DNA of 64,000 nucleotides from assembly GCA_019634415.1 (NCBI GenBank), contig JAHQVJ010000254.1:1-64000 (forward strand), read 5' to 3'. This stretch comes from Myxococcales bacterium. Its GTDB lineage: Bacteria > Myxococcota_A > UBA796 > GCA-2862545. Positions 17,542 to 25,513 of the stretch are shown here, one piece after another (within the stretch, counting starts at the first letter, position 1; each line of letters starts with the position of its first letter). A program made the position numbers and the translations under genes. The notes beneath the pieces are model-generated. The model had not been told where the DNA came from, searched no databases, and was given only the letters and a program-made list of their open reading frames with translations.

Positions 17542-18189
17542 TCACTGGATGGCGACGTAGCGACCGAGATCCGGTCCTGGGATCCCCGCGACGATCGGCG
17601 TGCACGACGGGGGAAAACCGACATCGAAGGCGTGTCCCTGGTCGAGGGCCCGGGTCACGAAGTACTCGAGCCCCTGCATGGCCTCGGGCTCGCTGTCGTG
17701 CAGCACGATCACGACGTCGTCGTGCCCGCCCAGCTCGTGCAGGGCACGGGCGCTCCAGCCCTCGGGATCTTGCCAGTCGCCGGGGACGACGTTCCACAGC
17801 ACGCAGGTGTGCTGGTGTTCCACGAGCCATCGCACCGCGGCCGGCGACAGCAGGTGGGGACCGAGCCTTCCTCCCCCTCCGAACGGCCGGAACCACCGGG
17901 GTCCGTGCCAGATGGACGCGAGCAGCTCGTGCGTCCGGCCGAGTTCGCGCTCGACGGCATCCGCGCCGCGATCGAGCCCCAGCGGGACTGCGTGCGAGTA
18001 GGAGTGGTTGCCGAGCCGGTGCCCTTCGTCGCGCACCCGCTCGGCGAGGGCTCGCCCGCCAGGGGTGGCGAGGTGCTTTCCCAACACGAAGAACGTGGCC
18101 GCCAGATCGTGCTTCGCGAGCACGTCCAGCACCCGTGGTGTGCCCACGGGGTGGGGTCCGTTGTCGAAGGTGAGGCGCACGGTAGCCAT
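17542..18189 (-). CDS. Polysaccharide deacetylase (NodB)-family hydrolase
   Basis: A 215-residue single-domain NodB-fold protein without a signal peptide. Motif 1 is TFDNGP rather than TFDDGP: the first Asp (catalytic base) is present, but the second (metal ligand) is Asn. Motif 2 HSYSH (near 62) is intact; motif 3 is RPFGGGG instead of RPPYG; LHDSEP near 164 supplies the later His. Lack of export and altered motifs suggest a small-molecule amide or imide substrate, as in PuuE-like allantoinases, rather than cell-wall glycan. It is first in the minus-strand operon and divergent from the GntR regulator. Confidence 0.78.
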   Translation of the reverse strand: MATVRLTFDNGPHPVGTPRVLDVLAKHDLAATFFVLGKHLATPGGRALAERVRDEGHRLGNHSYSHAVPLGLDRGADAVERELGRTHELLASIWHGPRWFRPFGGGGRLGPHLLSPAAVRWLVEHQHTCVLWNVVPGDWQDPEGWSARALHELGGHDDVVIVLHDSEPEAMQGLEYFVTRALDQGHAFDVGFPPSCTPIVAGIPGPDLGRYVAIQ

Positions 18190-18273
18190 GACTCACCCTC
18201 TACTAAATGAAGACATTAATTCAAAATGAAGTTCCTGTGTTGCCTTGTCGGCCGGATCGAGCGATGACGTGGC
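18190..18273. promoter_or_regulatory. Divergent, AT-rich promoter region of catabolic island
   Basis: The 84 bases between the deacetylase-like gene and the GntR gene contain the most AT-rich patch nearby (about 18198-18232: TACTAAATG, ACATTAATTC, AAAATGAAG). This is where promoters for both directions and the GntR operator would be expected. The direct repeat ATGAAG occurs twice, 22 bases apart. Individual boxes cannot be fixed. Confidence 0.4.
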
Positions 18274-18957
18274 GTGGCCGACAACTCTCCTCCCACCGAA
18301 GCCTCCCTCGCCATGCAGCGCCTGCGCGCAGAGATCGTGCACGGCGAGGTGGCGCCGGGCGCCAAGCTCAAGCTCGTCCCGCTCGCCCGTCGCTACGAGG
18401 TGAGCCGAGGTCCCCTCCGCGAAGCGGCATCCCGCCTCGCCGCGGAGGGCCTGCTCACGTTCGAGGATCAGCGCGGGTTCACCGTCCGCGCGATCTCACG
18501 CGACGACCTCCTCGACGTGACGCGGACCCGGCAGCGCATCGAAGTGCTCGCGCTGCGCGACGCCATCGAGGCAGGCGACCTGAGCTGGGAGGGCCGGGTG
18601 ATGTCGGCGGTCCACGTGGTCGAGCGCGTCACGTCGCGTGACGGCTCCGGTCAGCGGACCGAGGCCTACGTGATGCACCATCGGGCGTTTCACGAAGCGC
18701 TGGTCTCGGCCTGCCCGTCGGTCTACCTGCTCGACTTCCGCGAGCGCTTGTTCGCGCTGACCGAGCGTTACCGCAACCTTGCGGCCCACGACAAGGTCCA
18801 CGGCGCGAAACGCGACATCGCAGCCGAGCACCGTGCGTTGGCCGAAGCGGCCGTCGCACGCGACACGAGCCGGGCCTGCGAGCTGCTCGAGGCACACCTC
18901 ATGACCACAGCGACGCTCCTCATCGACCGCTATCCGGAGTACTTCGCCAGTCCATGA
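18274..18957 (+). CDS. GntR-family regulator with FCD domain
   Basis: A 227-residue protein with an N-terminal winged helix (LRAEIVHGEVAPGAKLKLVPLARRYEVS, then RGPLREAASRLAAEGLL) and an FCD helical ligand domain. The FCD metal-site pattern is partly visible (HHRAFHEAL near 130, EHRALAEAA near 190). FCD regulators sense carboxylic acids and repress catabolic genes. It starts at a GTG, is divergent from the six-gene operon and overlaps the alpha/beta hydrolase gene by ATGA. It is the obvious local controller of this island. Confidence 0.88.
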   Translation: MADNSPPTEASLAMQRLRAEIVHGEVAPGAKLKLVPLARRYEVSRGPLREAASRLAAEGLLTFEDQRGFTVRAISRDDLLDVTRTRQRIEVLALRDAIEAGDLSWEGRVMSAVHVVERVTSRDGSGQRTEAYVMHHRAFHEALVSACPSVYLLDFRERLFALTERYRNLAAHDKVHGAKRDIAAEHRALAEAAVARDTSRACELLEAHLMTTATLLIDRYPEYFASP

Positions 18958-19652
18958 GCGCACCCCGGGTCATCTTCGTGCACGGGGCCGGAGGCAACGC
19001 CTCGACGTTCGGTCCGCTGGCCAGCGCCTGGAGTTGGGCCGATCTACACGTCCCAGACCTCCCGGGCCGGGGGAAGACGCCCGGCGAGGCCTTGCTGACC
19101 GTCGACGCGCTCGCGAGCTGGCTCGGCGACGTGCTGGGGTCGTTCGACACGCCGTCCGTCGTGGTAGGGCACTCGCTCGGAGGGGCGGTGGCGTTGCGCG
19201 CGGCAATGCAGCACCCCGCTCGGTTTCGGGGGCTCGTGATGGTGAGTTCGGGCGCGCGTCTGCGGGTGTCGGAGGCCATCCTCGCTGCGGTGGACGATGC
19301 ACGCGACCGCGCCACCGCGCCGTTCTCGCTGCGCTTCGGCTTCCGCGATCCCAGCGCCGAAGCAGCGCATCGCTACGACGCGCTCGCAGCCACCACCCCC
19401 GCCGAGGCGACCGCCGCGGACTGGCGAGCCTGCGACGGGTTCGACGTGCGAGACCGGTTGCACGAGGTCGCGGTCGCGTCGCTGGTCGCGTGGGGGCGGG
19501 ACGATCCACTGACGCCGCCGCGGTTCCAGCGTTGGCTGGTGGACCACTTGGAGCGAGCAGAGGCGCTCGAGCTCGATGGCGGGCACATGACGCCCTGGGA
19601 ATCGGTCGAGGCGCTCTCTGACGGTGTCCGCCGCTGGGTCACGGCGAGCTGA
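18954..19652 (+). CDS. Alpha/beta hydrolase
   Basis: A 232-residue enzyme with a complete triad: nucleophile Ser in VGHSLGGAV near 71, Asp in WGRDDPLTPP near 182, and His in DGGHMTPWE near 207. The oxyanion region is HGAGGNAS. Size and layout fit esterases and the C-C hydrolases of meta-cleavage pathways. It is coupled to the GntR gene by a 4-base overlap, so it is co-expressed with the regulator and probably belongs to the same pathway as the divergent operon. The 3' end overlaps the convergent P-loop gene by 14 bases. Confidence 0.85.
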   Translation: MSAPRVIFVHGAGGNASTFGPLASAWSWADLHVPDLPGRGKTPGEALLTVDALASWLGDVLGSFDTPSVVVGHSLGGAVALRAAMQHPARFRGLVMVSSGARLRVSEAILAAVDDARDRATAPFSLRFGFRDPSAEAAHRYDALAATTPAEATAADWRACDGFDVRDRLHEVAVASLVAWGRDDPLTPPRFQRWLVDHLERAEALELDGGHMTPWESVEALSDGVRRWVTAS

Positions 19653-21096
19653 GCGCGCCCGACAGCGCTGCGTCGAGCTCGGCCAGCCACACCAGCTGCT
19701 CGGGGCCCGAGACCAGGGCCTGTAGGTCGGGGGCCTGCCGCATCAACCTCAGCCAAGCCTTCTCCGGACGACGAGCGAGCTGCTGGCGAAACCCAGGCCC
19801 CACTCGAACGGACGTGCACGGAGCGCCCCGTAGCGCGTTCGCGAGGGGTCCCGCAGGATCGGGGACCCACAGCCAGCGACCTGCGGGCTGCACCTGAAGC
19901 AACCGCTCGCGCAGAGACCCGGACCCGACCCGCGCGAGCAGATCGAACAGGGCGCAGGAGTCGCCCAGCATGTCCTCCACGAGCGGACGCTGGCAGAGCC
20001 ACAGGGGGAGCAGCTCCTCGTCCGTCGGCGCCTCGAGTCGGTGCACGGGCCACTTCTCCAGATCCGGTGCCCAGGCACAGCACCGAGCGCGCTGCTCCTC
20101 GGTCAGCAACAGCACCAACCGAAAGTCCGCTGGTTCGTCCAAGGCCAGCTCGACGGCGTAGCGAAGCAGCTCCGGAAGGCCCGCAGCCGAAGGCGAGGGC
20201 CCAAGGGAATTGTAGCGCGACGGAGTCGCGCGGGATTCCGGATCGCCGAGCCCGTGGGAGCTCCAGACACAGATCTGGCCAGGGTTGACCGTCGCGGGAA
20301 CCACCTGCGGCGTGGCCCGGTACGCGGGATCGGGCGGCCCTGCACCGTGGAAGTTGTCGACGTGGATGGGCCGCTCCGAGCGCAGCCGCCCGATCCGACC
20401 GATCGAGGTGCGCTTCCCGCTACCCGCCGGCCCCACCACGAGGGCGCCGAGGGGGGCATCCAGCCAGGAGCGCAGGTGTTCGTCGTCCACCCGCTGCAGA
20501 TACGCAGGCGGGGGGACCGGTCCGACCAGCCCCTGCCCCTGTCGCGCCAGACCGTCGAGTAGGCGATCAACGGCTTCGCTGTGCGCGATGGTTCCCTCCA
20601 CCACGCGCGAGTCCAGGGCCGCGAGCGCGTGCCAGCTCCTCCAGGGCAGGCCGCGCACGAGCCGCGGCACATCGATCACACCCCCGTCACCACTCCACAG
20701 GTAGCACCAGCGCCGCGCCCAGATCGGCGACAGCGTCAGCTCGGTGGGAGGGCCCATGCGATCCGCCCAGCGGCCTGCAGCCTCCGTCAGTGCCGGCCCC
20801 GCGAGGGGCTCGAGCAGCTCGGGATGGCGTACCACCAAGGCGCGCGCCAGGTCGTTCGGCTCGAGGAAGTCTCCACCCGGAAGCGGCAGCGCTGGTGCGG
20901 GTCGCGCCCAGTCGCTGGGTGCCTCGTAGAGGCTCGCGTAGGCTCGCCGAAGCTCATCCTGGCCCTGGATCCTCACACTCGCGAGGGCCCCGGCCGCAGC
21001 CCACAGCGCACGCGCTTCCTCGGTGGAGGCTTCCACGAGCTGCGGGAGCGTGGGAGAGGGAACCCCGAGGGTGGGATGTTCGACGACAGGTCGCAT
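19639..21096 (-). CDS. P-loop protein of unknown family
   Basis: A 485-residue protein with one clear motif: a Walker A, VVGPAGSGKRTSIG, at about 220-233. A hydrophobic strand FRLVLLLTEEQ near 335 sits where a Walker B would be but lacks the usual acidic residue at its end, so ATPase activity is uncertain. The first 200 residues are helical with Trp-rich segments (SPIWARRWCYLW; GLPWRSWHAL). There is no signal peptide or membrane span. It resembles lone STAND/AAA-like NTPases in layout, but I cannot name a family. Confidence 0.5.
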   Translation of the reverse strand: MRPVVEHPTLGVPSPTLPQLVEASTEEARALWAAAGALASVRIQGQDELRRAYASLYEAPSDWARPAPALPLPGGDFLEPNDLARALVVRHPELLEPLAGPALTEAAGRWADRMGPPTELTLSPIWARRWCYLWSGDGGVIDVPRLVRGLPWRSWHALAALDSRVVEGTIAHSEAVDRLLDGLARQGQGLVGPVPPPAYLQRVDDEHLRSWLDAPLGALVVGPAGSGKRTSIGRIGRLRSERPIHVDNFHGAGPPDPAYRATPQVVPATVNPGQICVWSSHGLGDPESRATPSRYNSLGPSPSAAGLPELLRYAVELALDEPADFRLVLLLTEEQRARCCAWAPDLEKWPVHRLEAPTDEELLPLWLCQRPLVEDMLGDSCALFDLLARVGSGSLRERLLQVQPAGRWLWVPDPAGPLANALRGAPCTSVRVGPGFRQQLARRPEKAWLRLMRQAPDLQALVSGPEQLVWLAELDAALSGALSSP

Positions 21097-21270
21097 CGGC
21101 TCCGAGGATCTGAACTAGGTAACGTACGCTCCCTGCAGAAGAGTCGACCACGAACGCAACCATGGACTTGTTCGGGCAGTGCCGCGCTGCCCAGACAGGC
21201 ACGCATCCAAAATCAGTGGAGTACCGTCCCGCCCCATGGCATGTTGGCCGTGGGGCAACGGAGGGACGCC

Positions 21271-22257
21271 ATGAGACTCGTGATCATCACGAGCACGGCG
21301 CTCGTGCTCGCAGCCTGCGCTGCACCCCACGAACAAGCCGACGACATGCTGTTGGAGCCCACACTCGACTCGGTGGCCGGCATGCGGGGCCTCGTCTGGG
21401 CAACCCTCCAGGGCGGGCCTGCGTGGACGTTCGACTTCGAGATTCAGACCGATCCGGGCCTGACCTTCGTTCGCTGGGTGCCCGACAGCCTGGGCAACAA
21501 CAAGCGTGCGCCCACCGCCACCGGACATCTCCAGTTCACTGCAGAGAGCGCGGGAACGTGGGGCTTCGCAGTCCAGACACCCTCTGGGGCCGTCCGCGAC
21601 GGGTCCATCACCTTCACCGAAGCCCATGCGCTGCTGGCCGACCTCGACCCGTGGTACCCAGGACAAGGTCTACAGACGGATCCCGTCCACGTGATGGAGG
21701 GGGTGGCCCCAGAGCTGGTGGTGGTGGACGTCGCGCATCACCAGCTGGTCGCCTCCGATGCACGAGGCTCGCTGCCCGGCGAAGTCCGCTACGACGGAGA
21801 CCAGATCGACGATCCCCTCGACCTCGGACCTGTGGTGCTCCCCTTCCCCCCGATCGTGATCCGTCAGTGGCAGGAGATCTCCGCTGACTGGACCGTGGCA
21901 GTGAGTCAACACGACGATGGCGTGCTGTTCCAGCTGTACGACGAGGAGGGGCTTCCCGTCGTGCCGAGCAACAGCCGCCAGACCACCCTCGTCCTCTTCG
22001 ATGCCGCCTACGCTCCTGCTCCGCCCGATGCGTCGTGCGACATGTTCATTGCTGATCTGCAGGGCACCGCCCATACGATCCCCGTGTGCCTGGGCGAGGC
22101 CTGCACCGAGACCACGCTGTTCGGGGAGCTGAGGACAGACGCCTGTAATCAGCCCTTGCGCGAGATACCCTCGTGCTCGTTCGTGGGCGGCGTCCGCCTG
22201 GGCTGGTCGAGCTTGCTGCTCGCAGCCCTGGCAGGCAGGCGTCGCGAGCGCGACTAG
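21271..22257 (+). CDS. Lipoprotein with MYXO-CTERM-like tail
   Basis: A 328-residue exported protein. The signal is MRLVIITSTALVLAAC with the lipobox Cys at 16. The mature part is beta-rich and acidic, with no recognisable enzyme motif. The end reads CSFVGGVRLGWSSLLLAALAGRRRERD: a Cys, a short hydrophobic helix and an Arg cluster, resembling the MYXO-CTERM sorting signal of Myxococcota. Having both a lipobox and such a tail is unusual. The ATG follows GGAGGGA. The 174 bases upstream hold no other gene. Confidence 0.6.
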   Translation: MRLVIITSTALVLAACAAPHEQADDMLLEPTLDSVAGMRGLVWATLQGGPAWTFDFEIQTDPGLTFVRWVPDSLGNNKRAPTATGHLQFTAESAGTWGFAVQTPSGAVRDGSITFTEAHALLADLDPWYPGQGLQTDPVHVMEGVAPELVVVDVAHHQLVASDARGSLPGEVRYDGDQIDDPLDLGPVVLPFPPIVIRQWQEISADWTVAVSQHDDGVLFQLYDEEGLPVVPSNSRQTTLVLFDAAYAPAPPDASCDMFIADLQGTAHTIPVCLGEACTETTLFGELRTDACNQPLREIPSCSFVGGVRLGWSSLLLAALAGRRRERD

Positions 22258-22268
22258 AGGAGCCGACC

Positions 22269-23009
22269 ATGAACGCGACCCACCGCACCGCGGCACCCGG
22301 CTGGGCCTCCACGCTGGCGCGCCTCAACCAGTGGCTCATGTTCGACCTCGGGGGCGGCCCCCGCCCCCTCAAGCTCGGCACCGTCATCAACGTGTTCAAG
22401 GGGGCCACGCTCCCCGTGATGGCGGGCCTCGTCGCCTACTACCAGGCCCGAGGTATCGCTCCCTCCGCCGCCTCGTGGCTGTACCTCGCACTGCACGGCG
22501 CCTACGGGCTCGTGTGGGTGCTCAAGGACCTCACGTTCCCCGACAAGAACTGGCAGGGGCGAGCCACCCTGCCCAGCATCCTCATGGCAGCCGCTGGCCT
22601 CAGCACCTACTGGCTGGCCGGCTGGCTGGTGATCTCGGGCACCGCCACGCGCAGCTACCCGCTGCCCGAGCCAGCCTGGCTCGCAGGCTGTGCGTTCCTG
22701 TGCGTGCTCGGCTGCACCATCATGATCGCCGCCGACGTGCAGAAGTTCGCCACGCTGCAGGTGAAACGAGGGCTCATCACCACGGGCATGTTCCGCCGGA
22801 TCCGGCACCCCAACTACCTGGGCGAGATGCTGATCTACAGCAGCTTCGCGCTCGTGGCCTGGCACTGGATCCCGGCCTTGGTGCTCGCCTACTTCTGGCT
22901 GGGCATGTTCGCCCCGAACATGGCGCTCAAGGAAGCCAGCATGAGCCGCTACCCCGAGTGGGCCGACTACAAGCAGCGCTCCTGGTGGCTGGTTCCCGGC
23001 CTGCTGTAG
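22269..23009 (+). CDS. Multi-pass membrane enzyme, steroid 5-alpha-reductase/ICMT-like (DUF1295 type)
   Basis: A 246-residue protein with about six membrane helices. The C-terminal signature RIRHPNYLGEMLIYSSF and later YPEWADYKQRSW identify the SRD5A C-terminal/isoprenylcysteine-methyltransferase-like superfamily, which binds NAD(P)H or S-adenosylmethionine near this motif and acts on lipid-like substrates. The substrate here is unknown. The ATG has AGGAG seven bases upstream and lies 11 bases after the lipoprotein stop, so the two genes are probably co-transcribed. Confidence 0.75.
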   Translation: MNATHRTAAPGWASTLARLNQWLMFDLGGGPRPLKLGTVINVFKGATLPVMAGLVAYYQARGIAPSAASWLYLALHGAYGLVWVLKDLTFPDKNWQGRATLPSILMAAAGLSTYWLAGWLVISGTATRSYPLPEPAWLAGCAFLCVLGCTIMIAADVQKFATLQVKRGLITTGMFRRIRHPNYLGEMLIYSSFALVAWHWIPALVLAYFWLGMFAPNMALKEASMSRYPEWADYKQRSWWLVPGLL

Positions 23010-23014
23010 GGCCG

Positions 23015-23893
23015 CTACCGAAGCGTGCGACGCGCCTTGTCGAGGCGCGCGCGACGCGCTCCTGTGGCCAGGTCGAGCAGCGGTCGATCCCGCTGCCACC
23101 GCACCCCCTCCTCTCCGACGTCGGGCACCGAGGCGAAGGCCTCGCGTGCCAGCCGATCGAGCCCACCGAGGGCGAGGTGGGTACACGCAGCCACGGCAGA
23201 CGCCCGGGCCAACCCACGAACCATGGGCACCAGGGCGAGCAGCGCCTCGATGCAGGCTGGCGGCGCCTCCGCCCGCCGTGCGCGGCGGATCTGGTAGCCC
23301 AGCACCGCGGCGAGCACGTGCAGATCCTCGTGGGTGCGAAACGGAGCCACGTAGGACGACCACGCGTCGGTGCGGCCCATGCCCGCTGCCGCAGCCCCGT
23401 CGAAGATCACGCGAGCATGGGGCAGCTCGGGCGCCACGGGCATCGGGGGCACCCCCTCGAGGGCGACCCCTTCGGCCCTGGGATCCACCGGCACCAGCAC
23501 CAGCACGTGTCGATCCCCGTCCCAGCCCGCCGAGGCCAGGACCCACAGGACGTCCGCGTGCTCTCCGCAGGTCACGAAGCGCTTCGTGCCATGGAGCTGG
23601 CCGTCCCGAACGGCCACCGAGATCCGCCGCGGGTGCATCGCCCCCTCCTCGGTCACGCACAGCGCCGGACGCCGCCCGGCTTCCGCACCCAGCATCGCGG
23701 CCATCGCTGCGTGGTAGCCCACGACGAACGCGTAGCCGAGCCGATCCGCGGCCGCGCCGCCGAGGAGCGCCCGGTCGATGGGAGCATCGCGGGAGTGCGC
23801 GACGTCGTGGGCGTCGAGGAAGCCCACCAACCCAGGATCGGTGGCCTCCGTGGGCGTCAGCAGCACCGCCAGCAGCGCGTCCAGTTCACGCAT
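23015..23893 (-). CDS. Short acyl-CoA-dehydrogenase-like protein
   Basis: A 292-residue protein resembling acyl-CoA dehydrogenases: a middle beta region (CVTEEGAMHPRRISVAVRDGQLHGTKRFVTCG near 80-112) and a C-terminal helical part. It is about 90 residues shorter than normal. The catalytic Glu and the usual flavin-contact motifs are not clear, so it may be non-catalytic or act on an unusual substrate. Its start overlaps the end of the alkyl-DHAP-synthase-like gene by 8 bases, indicating co-translation with it. Confidence 0.6.
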   Translation of the reverse strand: MRELDALLAVLLTPTEATDPGLVGFLDAHDVAHSRDAPIDRALLGGAAADRLGYAFVVGYHAAMAAMLGAEAGRRPALCVTEEGAMHPRRISVAVRDGQLHGTKRFVTCGEHADVLWVLASAGWDGDRHVLVLVPVDPRAEGVALEGVPPMPVAPELPHARVIFDGAAAAGMGRTDAWSSYVAPFRTHEDLHVLAAVLGYQIRRARRAEAPPACIEALLALVPMVRGLARASAVAACTHLALGGLDRLAREAFASVPDVGEEGVRWQRDRPLLDLATGARRARLDKARRTLR

Positions 23894-25496
23894 CGTCGCC
23901 CTCCACCACCAGCACCCCCGGGTTCAGCACCCCCGCCGGATCCATCGCCCGCTTCACCGCCGTCAGCGCCGCTCCGAAGGGCGCAGGGCGCTGACGGGCG
24001 TACCACGGGCGATGCAGCCGCCCGACGGCGTGGTGGTGGGTGATGGTGCCGCCGTGCTCGAGCACCGCGTCCGACGCCGCTCGCTTCACGGCCAGCCACT
24101 GCTCGAGCTCGCGACCACGCTGCGCGGGCATGAGCCAGGTGAAGTAGGGCGCTGGCCCGTCCGGGTAGACGTGGGTGAAGCGGCAGCTCACGAAGGCGTG
24201 GCCCGATTGCGCCTTCATCTCGGCGCGCACCGCTCGGATCACCCCGCGGTGCAGCGCCTCGAACCGATCCCAGGGCACCGCCGTCTCGAAGGTGTCGGCC
24301 ACCACGCCCACGCTGATCAGCAGCGACTGCAGGTAGGGCCCATCGAAGAACGACTGCTTCCAGGCTTCGCCTGCGTCGGCGGGTGCGGTCGCCTCGCCTC
24401 CGTCCACCACGGCCGGTCCATCGGGGCAGGCCCCCCCGTGGGTCGCCGCCAGCGTCATCGCACGCTCGAGCGCAGGACCCACCGGATGGTCCGCCGACTC
24501 GAAGGCCAGCAACAGCAGCCCCTCCGCCACCCGCGGCAGCCGGTTCAGCAGGGCCTCGCGCCGATCCAGCAGCCGACAGTTGCTGGGGTAGAGCCGAGCC
24601 TGCGCGATGTCGCGCACCGCCGCCACGGCAGAGCCGTAGTCGTCGAAGGTCATGGTGGCCTTCGCCTTGAAGGTCGGGCGCGGCCGTACCCGCAGGCTCG
24701 CCTCGGTGATCACCCCGAAGATGCCTTCGCTTCCGAGCACCCACCGGTCCGGGCTCGGTCCGGCCCCAGAGCCGGGAAGGCGCCGGCTCTCCCAGACGCC
24801 CGCGGGCGTCACCATGCGCACCGAGGCCACGAGATCGTCGATGTGGGTGTAGTTGGTGGCGAAGTGCCCGCCTGCCCGAGTGGCCACCCAGCCGCCCACC
24901 GTGGAGAACTCGAAGGACTGCGGGTAGTGCCGCAGCGACAGCCCGTGCGGCCCCAGGGCGGCCTCCACCTGGGGACCCGTGAGGCCCGCCCCCAGCGACG
25001 CCGTGAGGCTGGCGCGGTCGACGTCGCGGATCTGGTCGAAGGCCCCGAGGGACAGGCAGACCCAGGGCGCGTCACGCTCGGGCGTCACCCCACCGCACAC
25101 GCTGGTGCCACCCCCGCGGGGAACCACGGCCACCCCCGCCTCGCTGGCCCAGGCGAGCAAGGTGGCCAGGTCGTCCTCGCTGCGCGGTGTGACGACGGCG
25201 TCGGGCGACGCCGCGAAGTCGCCGCGGTAGCCGCGCAGCTGATCGGGGTAGCTGCGACCGTAGGTGTGCCGGATCCGGACCTCGGGCTCCGCAGACCACA
25301 CGCCCACGAGCGAAGGCGGAGCCTGCACCCGGGGTGTGCGCAGCTGCACCTGCTCGATGGGCACGGGCTCGTCGGGCGCCTCCCCTTCGAAGCCCACGAG
25401 CATGGGCAGCGCCTGCGCGAGGCTGGCACGCGTGGCGGCATCGGGGAAGCGCTCGGCGTAGCCCCAGCCCCAGTGACTCAACGTGGATGCGGTCAT
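23886..25496 (-). CDS. FAD-linked oxidase, alkyldihydroxyacetonephosphate synthase-like
   Basis: A 536-residue VAO/PCMH flavoprotein. The FAD-binding part includes VVPRGGGTSVCGG near 125, YPQSFEFSTVGGWVATRAGG near 186 and LGSEGIFGVITEA near 245. The C-terminal HHHAVGR near 492 matches the active-site His run of AGPS, which swaps an acyl for an alkyl chain on DHAP, the committed step of ether-lipid synthesis. Ether lipids are known signals in myxobacteria. Other members of this fold oxidise D-hydroxy acids, but the His run and the SFEFSTVGGW segment favour AGPS. Confidence 0.78.
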   Translation of the reverse strand: MTASTLSHWGWGYAERFPDAATRASLAQALPMLVGFEGEAPDEPVPIEQVQLRTPRVQAPPSLVGVWSAEPEVRIRHTYGRSYPDQLRGYRGDFAASPDAVVTPRSEDDLATLLAWASEAGVAVVPRGGGTSVCGGVTPERDAPWVCLSLGAFDQIRDVDRASLTASLGAGLTGPQVEAALGPHGLSLRHYPQSFEFSTVGGWVATRAGGHFATNYTHIDDLVASVRMVTPAGVWESRRLPGSGAGPSPDRWVLGSEGIFGVITEASLRVRPRPTFKAKATMTFDDYGSAVAAVRDIAQARLYPSNCRLLDRREALLNRLPRVAEGLLLLAFESADHPVGPALERAMTLAATHGGACPDGPAVVDGGEATAPADAGEAWKQSFFDGPYLQSLLISVGVVADTFETAVPWDRFEALHRGVIRAVRAEMKAQSGHAFVSCRFTHVYPDGPAPYFTWLMPAQRGRELEQWLAVKRAASDAVLEHGGTITHHHAVGRLHRPWYARQRPAPFGAALTAVKRAMDPAGVLNPGVLVVEGDDA

Positions 25497-25513
25497 GTGC
25501 CACGCTACACCGA

